Positions 23,561-31,039 of a stretch of DNA of 31,283 bases are shown here, in pieces; within the stretch, counting starts at the first letter, position 1, and each line of letters starts with the position of its first letter. A program made the translations under genes and the position numbers. The notes under the pieces are model-generated. The model worked only from the letters and a program-made list of their open reading frames with translations. It had not been told where the DNA came from and searched no databases. The stretch lies in the NCBI GenBank assembly GCA_964485235.1, contig CAZAIO010000015.1, forward strand, positions 1 to 31,283, given 5' to 3'. This DNA is from CAZAIO01 sp964485235 (GTDB lineage: Bacteria > Chloroflexota > Dehalococcoidia > GIF9 > UBA5629).

Positions 23561-24787
23561 TTAGTGAGAAGGCCTTCCCGATTTCAACAGCGGTAAAGTG
23601 AAGAAAAAACTGGAACCTTTTCCCGTCCGGCTTTTGACCCAGATTTTACCACCGTGAATTTCGACCAGCAATTTACACAACGCCAGGCCTATTCCAAGAC
23701 CGCCGCGCAATTCGTTACTATAGGTGGTCTGGAAACCCGGCTCGAAAAGGTGCTGCTGTTCGTTCTCGGCAATTCCGGGCCCTTTATCTCTGACCTCCAC
23801 AGTCACCGATTTTGCCTGGACTGTTACGATAATGGCGACTATCCGCCCTTCGGCGGCATATTTGAAAGCATTGTTGAGCAGGTTAAGCACTATCTGACGT
23901 ACTCTGGCTGCGTCGGCATAAACGTCGGGGAGAGGCTGGGGGACCTTTAACCTGAGCTTTATTCCCTGTTGGTCCGCAAGTGCCTGCGTTTCTTCCGCCA
24001 GAGATACAAGCAACGGTCCCAGCTTGAGCGGTTTCGGTTCGAGGTCGAGCCGCCCCATTTCGCCTTTCACGACATCATGGAGCTCGTCTATACGGATATT
24101 GAGTCCGTTTGCGCTTTCCCAGACATACTGTGCCAGTTTGCCGAGTTTTTTATCCTTCTCTTCTTCGACCAGTAACTGGCTGGTTGCCAGAAGCGATGTT
24201 AACGGCGTTTTCAATTCGTGGATCAGGTTTCTGGTGAAGTCCACCCTGCCCTGCATCTCTACCTGCAGTCTCTCGCGCAGCTTTTTTTCCTGTTCGTACA
24301 TCTGGTGCAGGCTGTTCTCAGCCAGCCTGTGTTCCATAATGGTCCCGAGCCTTTCGGCGATCGCGTGAATCAGGTTACGTTCTTCCTGAAGGAACGGCCC
24401 TTCATCGCTCTCCGGCATTTTTTCAAGATAATAAACTTCGATTGCACCGAAAAGCTCACCGTTTACAATTATATTTTCTGCCTGTTTCCAGATCGTCGCC
24501 CTGAAGTTCTCCGTCGTGAATTGCCTGTCTTTTAATTTAATGCGTGCGCAGGTAACTTCCGGATACTGCCATGACGGCGGCACCAGGTCGACAACGCCCT
24601 GCAGGATCTCATCGACCGATGTATGTCTCTCCTCGACCAGACGAGTGATGCCGTACAGGCAGTTCAGCTCTTTTATTCTCTCGGTGAGCTTGTGCGTCAG
24701 TTCGCCCAGTTGCGTTCCTGTAATTTCACCGGCAATATCTTTACCGTGATTGGTGTTCCTTACGCCGGTGCGGGCTTCTCTATTCAT
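23561..24787 (-). CDS. Sensor histidine kinase with GAF-like WQYPE module
   Basis: A 408-residue soluble kinase. Residues about 25-165 form a sensor module with NCLYGI, PPSWQYPE and GPFLQEERNLI that is shared with the diguanylate cyclase at 3244-5355. A coiled coil (165-180), HisKA with His 190 in LIHELKTPLTS, and an ATPase domain follow: N box NLLNNAFKYA, G1 DKGPGIA, G2 GGLGIGLALC. All catalytic motifs are intact. No transmembrane segment is seen, so input should be cytoplasmic. The first gene of a two-gene operon with the OmpR regulator 15 bases downstream. AGGA lies about 12 bases before ATG 24787, rather distant. Confidence 0.94.
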   Translation of the reverse strand: MNREARTGVRNTNHGKDIAGEITGTQLGELTHKLTERIKELNCLYGITRLVEERHTSVDEILQGVVDLVPPSWQYPEVTCARIKLKDRQFTTENFRATIWKQAENIIVNGELFGAIEVYYLEKMPESDEGPFLQEERNLIHAIAERLGTIMEHRLAENSLHQMYEQEKKLRERLQVEMQGRVDFTRNLIHELKTPLTSLLATSQLLVEEEKDKKLGKLAQYVWESANGLNIRIDELHDVVKGEMGRLDLEPKPLKLGPLLVSLAEETQALADQQGIKLRLKVPQPLPDVYADAARVRQIVLNLLNNAFKYAAEGRIVAIIVTVQAKSVTVEVRDKGPGIAENEQQHLFEPGFQTTYSNELRGGLGIGLALCKLLVEIHGGKIWVKSRTGKGSSFFFTLPLLKSGRPSH

Positions 24788-24844
24788 GATCGATATTTTC
24801 CTGCTAACGAACGGGCCTGGTACTGCGGATTACCGTTTTTATTC

Positions 24845-24873
24845 ATTGTAAAACAGGCACACCCGTAATACAA
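24845..24873 (-). promoter_or_regulatory. Candidate promoter of the kinase-regulator pair
   Basis: On the minus strand TTGTAT (24873-24868), 17-base spacer, TACAAT (24850-24845). The -10 is 5/6 and the -35 is 4/6. Start predicted near 24838, about 50 bases before the kinase ATG. Confidence 0.5.
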
Positions 24874-24955
24874 TTTTAATGACCGAGGGTGCGCCGGGAT
24901 CTATCTTTTCATTTTTCCCCGGTATGGCCCGGGCATTAAAAATAGCGGTGTGCAA

Positions 24956-24977
24956 ACGGGCGGGGAAAAGCGCCCGT
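24956..24977 (-). terminator. Hairpin after NrpR copy 2
   Basis: ACGGGCG (24956-24962) pairs perfectly with CGCCCGT (24971-24977) around 8 bases, 13 bases beyond the NrpR stop. On the minus strand it is followed by TTTGCACACC, so the T-tract is short. Confidence 0.5.
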
Positions 24978-24989
24978 CTGCCGGAGGAA

Positions 24990-25988
24990 TTACCTGACAA
25001 CCTCTCCGAAATCAACCAGTTCCCGGTACTCTATTAACGTGCTCAGGGCATAATTCCGGACTTCTATGCCCGCTTCTTCAGCCGCAGCTACCGGATTGAG
25101 CCCTCCATATAGCACCATCCCCACCCTGTTGAGCCCCAGCGGAAGCTCACATATCGATTCGCTGACCCTGCCCATGACGAGCAGACCGTCAATCCCCGTT
25201 TCTTTGAGTTTTGTGACCGTTTTCTCTGCTACAGGACGACAGATGGAAGGAATTTCACGGAAGTTTGCCAGCAATTTGCCGTTACCCGTTTTCACAACGT
25301 CGCTTACCGCGGTCATTTTTGCTCTGATAAAAATCTCCGACGGGTCCAGCGAAGAGCCGTCGTATTGAATTATTTCGACAAAGCGCAGCGGCCTGCCGTC
25401 CTTTATCTGAAGTATGCCCCCGAACCTTGAGTCCATGGGTATTCCCGATTTTAAAAGCACTCCGTTCACCACAACGCTGCATACCGTCGCAAGTCCGATA
25501 CGGCCTTCCGGTACCGGCACTTCTCCTATTTGTGTTTTCTCACGAGCTACTGTGACTTTACGGCTCACACATATGCCTGCATCGAATACCGGTTTCATAA
25601 TCTTTACCGCTTTATTGAAATCCTTCTCTTTGAAAAAGGAGATATTAACAGGTACCTGTCCATGACGGCTTTTATAATCGAAATTGGTTCGGAAGGCGAG
25701 CAGTTCGATTTTATTAATGGCAAAACCGACCTTGTCACGGACCAGCGCGTCTCCCAGCTCCTTTATTCCGTATTCGGTTATCAACCGTCCGTCGCGTCCC
25801 ACCAGTTGCGTTAGTCCGATCTCGTCCATCGATTTAAGGTGATAACGAACCGCCCGTTCACCCAGTTCAATGCCGTAATCTTTCAGCTGGCTTGCCACAA
25901 TCCGGGCACCCAGGGGTTGTTTTGACTCGTTGAGGATTTTGAGTATTGCCTGTATTTTCCGTTCAACCTCTTGTGTTTCCGGAGACAT
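24990..25988 (-). CDS. nrpR: NrpR-family nitrogen regulator, copy 2
   Basis: A 332-residue regulator with the same build as copy 1: winged helix (about 1-70, with PLGARIVASQLKDYGIELGERAVRYHLKSMDEIGLT) and one NrpR/DUF128 domain (about 82-330, with PVNISFF, GIPMDSRFGGILQ, GSSLDPSEIFIRAKMT and GMVLYGGLNPVAAAEEAGI). Start chosen at ATG 25988, with AGGAG 9 bases upstream; the longer frame from TTG 25997 starts directly on the Shine-Dalgarno and is unlikely. By family knowledge, it should bind DNA as a 2-oxoglutarate-sensitive repressor. Its promoter carries a perfect GGAA-N6-TTCC operator (26025-26038), predicting autoregulation or control by copy 1. The two paralogues may form homo- or heterodimers and divide targets. 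Confidence 0.9.
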   Translation of the reverse strand: MSPETQEVERKIQAILKILNESKQPLGARIVASQLKDYGIELGERAVRYHLKSMDEIGLTQLVGRDGRLITEYGIKELGDALVRDKVGFAINKIELLAFRTNFDYKSRHGQVPVNISFFKEKDFNKAVKIMKPVFDAGICVSRKVTVAREKTQIGEVPVPEGRIGLATVCSVVVNGVLLKSGIPMDSRFGGILQIKDGRPLRFVEIIQYDGSSLDPSEIFIRAKMTAVSDVVKTGNGKLLANFREIPSICRPVAEKTVTKLKETGIDGLLVMGRVSESICELPLGLNRVGMVLYGGLNPVAAAEEAGIEVRNYALSTLIEYRELVDFGEVVR

Positions 25989-26022
25989 TACGTTCAACTC
26001 CTGATGAATATTATCGGAATAG

Positions 26023-26040
26023 TAGGAAACCGTTTTCCTA
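26023..26040. promoter_or_regulatory. NrpR operator GGAA-N6-TTCC
   Basis: TAGGAAACCGTTTTCCTA at 26023-26040: GGAA (26025-26028), six bases, TTCC (26035-26038), with arms extended to TAGGAAA/TTTCCTA apart from the centre. This matches the operator form described for NrpR in methanogens. It abuts the -10 region of the NrpR copy 2 promoter and covers its predicted start, a classic repressor position. Confidence 0.75.
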
Positions 26041-26045
26041 TTATA

Positions 26046-26074
26046 ATATTAATATTTTACGGACAACCTGTCAA
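26046..26074 (-). promoter_or_regulatory. Promoter of NrpR copy 2
   Basis: On the minus strand TTGACA (26074-26069) is perfect; a 17-base spacer leads to TAATAT (26051-26046). A perfect TATAAT at 26045-26040 follows immediately but at 23 bases from the -35. Either way the start falls in or next to the NrpR operator. Confidence 0.7.
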
Positions 26075-26128
26075 TCAGCCGGACAGTCACGATTGTACCG
26101 TCCCCTCTCGTGGGTTTTCGTTCCATAG

Positions 26129-26134
26129 TATAAT
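26129..26134 (+). promoter_or_regulatory. Candidate -10 for the first alpha/beta hydrolase
   Basis: TATAAT at 26129-26134, about 60 bases before the chosen ATG. The -35 region (TCTCGT at 17 bases) is poor, so support is limited. Confidence 0.35.
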
Positions 26135-26194
26135 AGGACTGATAACGTCGATGTAATGAACACAGGCTGTCACCGGACAGCGCGAAAAGGTACT

Positions 26195-27013
26195 ATGAAA
26201 ATAAAAACAGGACCTGTACGGCGAGGCTATCTGGACATTCACTATAAAGGACTTCCTGTCCGCATCGCTTATTTTCACCGCACGGGGCAGGGGAAGAACG
26301 TTTTTTATATTCATGGACTGGGAAGCTCCAAAAACGATTTTGCGCAGGCGCTCCGTTCTGACGGGCTCGCAGGCTGTTCTCTTTTTGCATTCGATTTTCC
26401 CGGGTGTGGCAATACACGCTATCCTGATAAAGCCTGTTTCGGGATCGATGACCTTGTGGAAATAACATACAGGGTCGTAGAAGCCCTGTCTGCCGGTAAG
26501 GTTGTCCTGGTCGGGCACAGCATGGGGGGGCTCGTTGCGCTCCTCTTCACAGAGCGTTATCCTGAAAAAGTCGATGCGCTGATAAATGTCGAAGGTAATC
26601 TTTCGCCGGGCGACTGTTTTTTTTCCCGTAAGGTTGCAGGCTATGGCCCCGGCGGATTTACCGAAGAAGCGTTTCGCGAATTTGTCCTGGACCTCTCGCA
26701 ATCGGAAAAACGGGGTGTACGTGAATATGCTGCAACGTTGCGCAAAAGCGCCGACAGAGACGCATATGCAGATTACAGCCTTTCTCTGGTACAGTGCTGC
26801 GACAATTATAATTTGCTCGATAGGTTTCTCTCGCTGAAAGTCCCGAAACTGTTCATTTACGGTTCCCAAAACTGCCGCCTGCCCTATTTGCCGGAACTGA
26901 AGGAAAGCGATTGCATGGTGCATGAAGTGCCTGAGAGCGGGCACTTTCCCGCATTTGATAATCCCCGTGAGTATTATTCACTCATATCGGACTTCGTAAA
27001 TTGCTCTCTGTAA
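26195..27013 (+). CDS. Alpha/beta-fold hydrolase
   Basis: A 272-residue hydrolase of the alpha/beta superfamily. The oxyanion strand is FYIHGLGSS, the nucleophile is Ser 109 in GHSMGGLVAL, and the catalytic His is about 250 in SGHFPAF. The acid is not certain: the usual post-strand Asp position reads YGSQNCRLPY, so Asp or Asn placement should be checked on a model. ATG 26195 is preferred (AAAAGG 5 bases upstream); ATG 26156 would add 13 residues with no ribosome site. There is no signal peptide, so it is cytoplasmic; esterase, thioesterase or C-C hydrolase activity cannot be told apart. It diverges from NrpR copy 2, and the 206-base gap between them holds the NrpR operator. Closed by a hairpin at 27012-27029. 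Confidence 0.85.
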   Translation: MKIKTGPVRRGYLDIHYKGLPVRIAYFHRTGQGKNVFYIHGLGSSKNDFAQALRSDGLAGCSLFAFDFPGCGNTRYPDKACFGIDDLVEITYRVVEALSAGKVVLVGHSMGGLVALLFTERYPEKVDALINVEGNLSPGDCFFSRKVAGYGPGGFTEEAFREFVLDLSQSEKRGVREYAATLRKSADRDAYADYSLSLVQCCDNYNLLDRFLSLKVPKLFIYGSQNCRLPYLPELKESDCMVHEVPESGHFPAFDNPREYYSLISDFVNCSL

Positions 27014-27039
27014 TATCCGACAGGATATTCTCTCTTTTT
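27012..27039 (+). terminator. Intrinsic terminator of the first hydrolase
   Basis: AATATCC (27012-27018), loop GACA, GGATATT (27023-27029), followed by CTCTCTTTTT. The stem begins within the TAA stop. Confidence 0.65.
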
Positions 27040-27063
27040 ACCTTTGGAAAATGTATAGTACAG

Positions 27064-27118
27064 GTTTACCATGACCGTACGGACAGTATTATTTATATGA
27101 CCAAAGTAACAGGTAAAC
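27064..27118. repeat. Inverted repeat before the HTH gene
   Basis: GTTTACC (27064-27070) and GGTAAAC (27112-27118) are exact inverted copies 41 bases apart, 87-141 bases upstream of the small HTH gene. Could be an operator pair or a loose hairpin. Confidence 0.3.
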
Positions 27119-27204
27119 ATGTGACCTATAGCGGATTTACTGTATGCCGTCCAGGCAGTAGAATTGGATATAAAAGAGGTAGAGTGGTAAGGAGAAGATA
27201 GCCT

Positions 27205-27483
27205 ATGCCGGTGACATTATATGGACAGATATATTACAAACCTGTTGAAGTATGCCGTGTAGCAGGGATGACCAGGGGTACTTTCCTTCGATGGGTGCAG
27301 TACGGCACGTTGCCGTATACGGACAAAAATCAGGTAAGCGCACGTCTGGATTCTAATGCACAACGCATGTTCCGCGAGCAGGGACTGGTTGATTCGCGTC
27401 GCGTTGACCAGTTGAAGACCGATGTGAAAAAAGTAAAAAGAAACGTGTTTTTACGAAACGGAAAACGCATCGACATATTATAA
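27205..27483 (+). CDS. Small helix-turn-helix protein (MerR/excisionase-like)
   Basis: A 92-residue protein. The first 60 residues read as a winged helix-turn-helix of the MerR/HTH_17 type: YYKPVEVCRVAGMTRGTFLRWVQYGTLP, where the turn is around AGMTR and the wing around YGTLPYTDK. The tail (about 62-92) is strongly basic (KTDVKKVKRN) and short, with no effector or recombination domain. TAAGGAGAAG lies about 9 bases before ATG 27205. No integrase or prophage gene is nearby, so I favour a small chromosomal regulator over an excisionase. It is a single-gene unit between two hairpins. Target unknown; the inverted repeat at 27064-27118 could be one. Confidence 0.7.
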   Translation: MPVTLYGQIYYKPVEVCRVAGMTRGTFLRWVQYGTLPYTDKNQVSARLDSNAQRMFREQGLVDSRRVDQLKTDVKKVKRNVFLRNGKRIDIL

Positions 27484-27494
27484 AGGAATATCCG

Positions 27495-27530
27495 GCCTCT
27501 CCGGACGCTTCCGGACTGAGGCATTTTAAG
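27495..27530 (+). terminator. Intrinsic terminator of the HTH gene
   Basis: GCCTC-TCCGGA (27495-27505), loop CGCT, TCCGGA-CT-GAGGC (27510-27522): an 11-base stem with a two-base bulge, followed by ATTTTAAG. It starts 11 bases after the stop. Confidence 0.65.
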
Positions 27531-27808
27531 TTTGAGGCGGGTTTTTTCCACAGATGAATGAGGATATCGGTTTACCCGGAAGTCCGGCTTTATTTGTAAT
27601 TCTTTCCGCATTTAATCCCTTCACTTTGCTATCATTTAGCCGCGATTCATACCAATGGGTGGGCTGCGGGTCGGTAAAACGGTCGATGGCAGGTCGGCAA
27701 TATTTCCACGATTAAACCGTCCAGGTTCTCGATTACAGGTTATGTAAATTGGGGTATTATTAATAAAAGCCTGAATTTGAATTTATAAAGGGGACGTGTT
27801 TTTTATTA
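27531..27808. other. Non-coding gap before the second hydrolase
   Basis: Together with the terminator this gap is about 325 bases. I see no supported gene. A weak TTACAG, 16-base spacer, TATTAT pair around 27735-27765 may be the promoter of the next gene. A 53-codon ORF (27554-27715) has no ribosome site. Confidence 0.4.
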
Positions 27809-28711
27809 ATGAACAAAGCGGTGCGGAAAGAAAAAAGTACTTCACAGAATATTAAAGAGATTCCCGTCGCATTCGGCGATCATGATATAAAGCTCAAAGG
27901 GAAAGTGTTTTTCCCGGCTGCTGCGGATGAAAGCAATCCGGTACCGGGAATGCTGTTATGTCACGGTTTTGGCTCTGCACAGCGGGCAATGGAGCCGAGC
28001 GCCCGTATTATGGCAGAGCAGGGGGTAGCGACTATGGTCTTTGATTTCCGGGGCCATGGCACGAGTGAAGGGGCAGTGGACGGCAGAATGGCCGATGATG
28101 TGGTAGATGCCTGGGACGTATTGAACGGGTTTCCTCAGATCGATAAAAACCGGATGGGACTTGTCGGGCACAGCCTCGGCGCGATGTCCGCCATTCTGGC
28201 TGCCGGGCAAATACATGACGTTAAAGCTCTTGTTGCACTTTCGTGTCCGCCTCATATCGACGGATGGATGTCTGAAGAAATTCCCGACAATTTCGGCCGG
28301 TGGGGACGTGATACTAACGGCATTATGGAGTATCCGAGGCAGGGTGCGTTTCCGTGGTTGAAAGGAATGGCCGCGTTGATAAGCCGTATATGGATGTACG
28401 TGTTTCGATATCGTGTGCGTGTCGATATCAGGAAATTTTTCGAAGCTGTTTCAAAAGTGGATATGATAGAGGTGCTGGGGCGATTGGACGGTTGCTCCAA
28501 GCTGTTTGTCTTTTGTGAAGGCGATACCGTCACGCCCTACAGCAAATCGGTTGCGGTCTATCAGGGAGCATGTGAACCGAAATCAGAACTGTTGGTTGAC
28601 GGCGGCTATCATACCGCTCCTCTCATGTCCGGTTATTTACGTTCGCAGTGGATAAAATGGGCGGTGGAAACGGTAAAAGGGTATACTTTTCAACCGCATA
28701 GTATACAGTAG
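27809..28711 (+). CDS. Alpha/beta hydrolase (serine aminopeptidase/dienelactone-hydrolase-like)
   Basis: A 300-residue hydrolase. The oxyanion region is LLCHGFGSAQ, then FDFRGHGTSEG, nucleophile Ser 122 in GHSLGAMSA, acid Asp in CEGDTVTPY (about 238-246) and catalytic His 268 in GGYHTAPL. All of the triad is recognisable. No signal peptide is seen. A hydrophobic segment around 185-205 (GMAALISRIWMYVFRYRVRV) could be part of a lid near the substrate pocket. It is not a close relative of the first hydrolase. Ribosome binding is weak: AAAGGGG is about 15 bases before ATG 27809, separated by a T-run. The transcript may continue into the epimerase gene 102 bases downstream. Confidence 0.85.
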   Translation: MNKAVRKEKSTSQNIKEIPVAFGDHDIKLKGKVFFPAAADESNPVPGMLLCHGFGSAQRAMEPSARIMAEQGVATMVFDFRGHGTSEGAVDGRMADDVVDAWDVLNGFPQIDKNRMGLVGHSLGAMSAILAAGQIHDVKALVALSCPPHIDGWMSEEIPDNFGRWGRDTNGIMEYPRQGAFPWLKGMAALISRIWMYVFRYRVRVDIRKFFEAVSKVDMIEVLGRLDGCSKLFVFCEGDTVTPYSKSVAVYQGACEPKSELLVDGGYHTAPLMSGYLRSQWIKWAVETVKGYTFQPHSIQ

Positions 28712-28716
28712 TGTAT

Positions 28717-28757
28717 CGGGCTGTATTCCTGCTGTTCTACGGGAAACAGGGAGCCCG
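28717..28757 (+). other. Hairpin between the hydrolase and the SDR gene
   Basis: CGGGCT (28717-28722) pairs with AGCCCG (28752-28757), with an inner CCTG/CAGG pair. No T-run follows, so it is either an mRNA-stabilising or processing element or an inefficient terminator. Confidence 0.35.
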
Positions 28758-28813
28758 GAGAGTGTAAAGGATAGTACGCTTTAAGCGGAATGCTTTTAAT
28801 GTGGGAGGATACA

Positions 28814-29770
28814 ATGCGTGTACTGGTTACAGGCGGACTTGGAAGACTGGGAACGACTATCTGTGAAACGCTCATAAATGAGGGATTTCAGGTCAGGATA
28901 TTTGATCTGGACAATGCCGAAAACCGGAAAAACGCCAGACTGTTATATGATAAGGCCGAGATCCACTGGGGAGATATAATCGACGCAGATTCGGTACGAG
29001 GTGCTCTCGAAGGGATAGATATAGTGGTCCACATGGCAGCAGTGCTGCCTCCCGTCGCCGGCCAAAGGCCCGAACTGGCAACCAGGGTGAATATCGGCGG
29101 GACCAGGATACTGGTGAACCTGCTGAAAGAGAAAAGACCGGCTGTGCCCCTTGTTTTCACGTCTTCCGCGGCGGTGTTCGGCCCTACTCCGGCGGCAAAG
29201 GAACCTGTATCCGCGGACAGGAATGAACCGAAGCCCGAGGGAATATACGGCATGACCAAGCTCAGGGCCGAGAACATTATCAAGGCGTCAGGCATCGAGC
29301 ATGTGATATTGCGGCTCTCCGCAACCATGTACCTTATTTTCAGGACAAGCGACCTCAAGCGTATGTTTACCGTTCCGCTGAACAACCGTGTGGAATACTG
29401 TCATCCCGATGACACCGCGCTTGCCATAGTCAACGCCATCCGGCGTTTCGAGGCAGTCAAAGGGAAGACGCTGGTTATCTCCGGAGGTCCGGGTCAGCGG
29501 ATGCTCTACAAGGATATGATCGGGAAAATACTCCAGGTGCTGGGTCTTCCATTGCCTCCGGATCATAAGTTTACGCGGAAACCGTACTATCTCGACTGGT
29601 ACGACACGAGCAAGGCACAGAAACTGCTCAATTTTCAGAGCAGGTCGTTTACAGATTATTTGAACGACTATAGAAAACGTTTGGCGTGCTGTTATTCACC
29701 GCTCTTCCTGCCTTTTATGCGTTATTTTGTCGGTCCCGTGTTCGGTAAGCTGATTATACGCCTCATCTGA
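28814..29770 (+). CDS. NAD-dependent epimerase/dehydratase-family SDR
   Basis: A 318-residue extended short-chain dehydrogenase. The nucleotide loop is VTGGLGRLG (about 5-13), the acidic residue at the end of beta 2 is Asp in RIFDLDN (favouring NAD), the VHMAAVLPP motif follows, and the catalytic pair is Tyr 145-Lys 149 in YGMTK, with the Ser of TSSAAVFG upstream. Start chosen at ATG 28814 with GGAGG 5 bases upstream; the frame from 28790 adds eight residues without support. It could act on a nucleotide sugar or on a hydroxy/keto substrate such as a steroid-like or flavonoid-like alcohol; the C-terminal part (after residue 230) is too divergent to say. A short hydrophobic C-terminus (FLPFMRYFVGPVFGKLIIRLI) may touch the membrane. 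It follows a hydrolase gene on the same strand. Confidence 0.87.
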   Translation: MRVLVTGGLGRLGTTICETLINEGFQVRIFDLDNAENRKNARLLYDKAEIHWGDIIDADSVRGALEGIDIVVHMAAVLPPVAGQRPELATRVNIGGTRILVNLLKEKRPAVPLVFTSSAAVFGPTPAAKEPVSADRNEPKPEGIYGMTKLRAENIIKASGIEHVILRLSATMYLIFRTSDLKRMFTVPLNNRVEYCHPDDTALAIVNAIRRFEAVKGKTLVISGGPGQRMLYKDMIGKILQVLGLPLPPDHKFTRKPYYLDWYDTSKAQKLLNFQSRSFTDYLNDYRKRLACCYSPLFLPFMRYFVGPVFGKLIIRLI

Positions 29771-29869
29771 ACTCTCAACGGTCTCCGGTTGATGCCGTTC
29801 CTCATTATTATTTTCGTTTGTTTCTGCTCTATATGACATTCGCAGAATGCCCGAATATAACACCGGCTA

Positions 29870-29878
29870 TGTTATACT
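29870..29878 (+). promoter_or_regulatory. Extended -10 promoter of the MBL-fold gene
   Basis: TGTTATACT at 29870-29878 (TGn plus TATACT) with no good -35. Start predicted near 29885, about 50 bases before the ATG. Confidence 0.45.
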
Positions 29879-29935
29879 ATAAAAATTGAGAATGAGACGA
29901 TATTGCGCGGGCAGCACATAAAGAAGGGGTACGAT

Positions 29936-30892
29936 ATGAAAACATTTCACATTAATGAAGTTGACCGGGTTGAAATTCTCACCCTGGCTGATAACTATAT
30001 CGATGCGGTGGTCGGTGATGATTCCGCAGTGATAAAACGGGCGAATACCATGAGAGACTTCGGCGTCCGTGATTCGATCCTGGCGGAACACGGCTTTTCC
30101 GCGTTTGTTACCGCGACAAATAAGGGGAAGACAACCGCCATGGTCTTTGATTTCGGACTGGGCAGGGATACTGCTGCCAGAAATGCCGATACGTTACAGG
30201 TAGATCTCACAAAAACAGAAGCCGCGGCGCTTTCTCACGGACATCTGGACCATTTCGGCGGGCTGGAAGAGGTAGCAAAAAAGATTCGTCCGGAAGGAAT
30301 GCAATTCGTCGTTCACCCGGCAGCGTTCCGGAAATCGCGCCGGATCGTAAAGAGCAAGGGAAAACCGCATGAAATGCAGACTCCTGTGAGGGAAGAAGTG
30401 GAAGCGCTGGGATTTCGCGTTGTTACATCGGAAAGCCCTTATAGACTGCTCGACGGCGATGTCCTGTTCCTTGGCGGGATACCGAGGACGACGGAATTTG
30501 AAAAAGGCATGCCCAATGCTACCTACGAGGAAAACGGGCAGCAGGTCCCGGACGATCTGGTAGACGATACGTCGCTGGTTATGAACGTTAGAGGTAAAGG
30601 ACTGGTGGTGCTTTCGGGGTGCGCTCATTCGGGGATCATTAACACGGTACGCTACGCGATGGAAGTGACCGGAATACAGAAGGTACACGCGATCATGGGG
30701 GGATTTCACCTTAACGGGCCCGCCTTCGAGCCGGTTATCGGTGAGACGCTTGTAGAATTGCTGCAAATAGCGCCCGACTATATAATTCCAACGCACTGCA
30801 CGGGAAGGACGGCTGTCGCCGCCATTGAAAACGCCATGCCCGATGCGTTCATTTTAAACATGTCCGGCACGAAATTAACGTTTTCGGCGTAA
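29936..30892 (+). CDS. MBL-fold metallo-hydrolase (dihydropterin-phosphate synthase-like)
   Basis: A 318-residue metallo-beta-lactamase-fold protein. The metal motif is HGHLDH at 101-106, with further ligands likely in SGCAHSG (about 223-229) and the C-terminal GGFHL and PTHCTG. The layout, with the long insert before SGCAHSGIINT and the end LNMSGTKLTF, fits the group typified by archaeal MJ0301 and the proteins named 7,8-dihydropterin-6-methyl-4-(ribofuranosyl)aminobenzene 5'-phosphate synthase, though that name is often passed on without proof. Start at ATG 29936, with AAGGGG 6 bases upstream, rather than 29903. Cytoplasmic; no signal peptide. Appears to be a single-gene unit, followed by a loose hairpin (30894-30920) and the tRNA promoter. 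Confidence 0.86.
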   Translation: MKTFHINEVDRVEILTLADNYIDAVVGDDSAVIKRANTMRDFGVRDSILAEHGFSAFVTATNKGKTTAMVFDFGLGRDTAARNADTLQVDLTKTEAAALSHGHLDHFGGLEEVAKKIRPEGMQFVVHPAAFRKSRRIVKSKGKPHEMQTPVREEVEALGFRVVTSESPYRLLDGDVLFLGGIPRTTEFEKGMPNATYEENGQQVPDDLVDDTSLVMNVRGKGLVVLSGCAHSGIINTVRYAMEVTGIQKVHAIMGGFHLNGPAFEPVIGETLVELLQIAPDYIIPTHCTGRTAVAAIENAMPDAFILNMSGTKLTFSA

Positions 30893-30893
30893 T

Positions 30894-30920
30894 ATGCCGA
30901 TGAACGGAAAAGCCCGGCAT
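30894..30920 (+). terminator. Loose hairpin after the MBL-fold gene
   Basis: ATGCCG (30894-30899) pairs with CGGCAT (30915-30920) over a 15-base loop, followed by TTGTTA. Weak terminator candidate that runs into the tRNA -35. Confidence 0.35.
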
Positions 30921-30949
30921 TTGTTAACGGATTAACTTGCGGGTATAAT
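30921..30949 (+). promoter_or_regulatory. Promoter of tRNA-Ala
   Basis: TTGTTA (30921-30926), 17-base spacer, TATAAT (30944-30949). The -10 is perfect. Start predicted a few bases before the tRNA 5' end. Confidence 0.7.
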
Positions 30950-30963
30950 TATTGCCACAACAT

Positions 30964-31039
30964 GGGGCTGTAGCTCAGTTGGGAGAGCGCCTGATTTGCA
31001 TTCAGGAGGTAGTGGGTTCGAATCCCATCAGCTCCACCA
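30964..31039 (+). tRNA. tRNA-Ala (anticodon UGC)
   Basis: A complete cloverleaf can be folded: acceptor GGGGCTG with CAGCTCC, D arm GCTC/GAGC, anticodon arm CCTGA-TTTGCAT-TCAGG with anticodon TGC, variable AGGTA and T arm GTGGG-TTCGAAT-CCCAT. The third acceptor pair is G3-U70, the alanine identity element. The 3' CCA is encoded in the DNA (31037-31039). Own promoter upstream. Confidence 0.98.

Noticed and set aside
26087..26944. 285-residue ORF on the minus strand
   Set aside because: It is the antisense shadow of the first alpha/beta hydrolase, which has clear catalytic motifs; the antisense product has none.
27001..27201. 66-residue ORF between the hydrolase and the HTH gene
   Set aside because: Starts inside the hydrolase end, runs through its terminator, and has no ribosome site or motif.
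27205..27483. Small HTH protein as a prophage excisionase
   Set aside because: No integrase, att repeat or phage gene accompanies it in the window.
27554..27715. 53-codon ORF in the gap before the second hydrolase
   Set aside because: An ATG is present, but TTTTTTCCACAG before it offers no ribosome site and the sequence shows no motif.
30194..30796. 200-residue ORF on the minus strand
   Set aside because: Shadow of the MBL-fold gene, with no family signature of its own.
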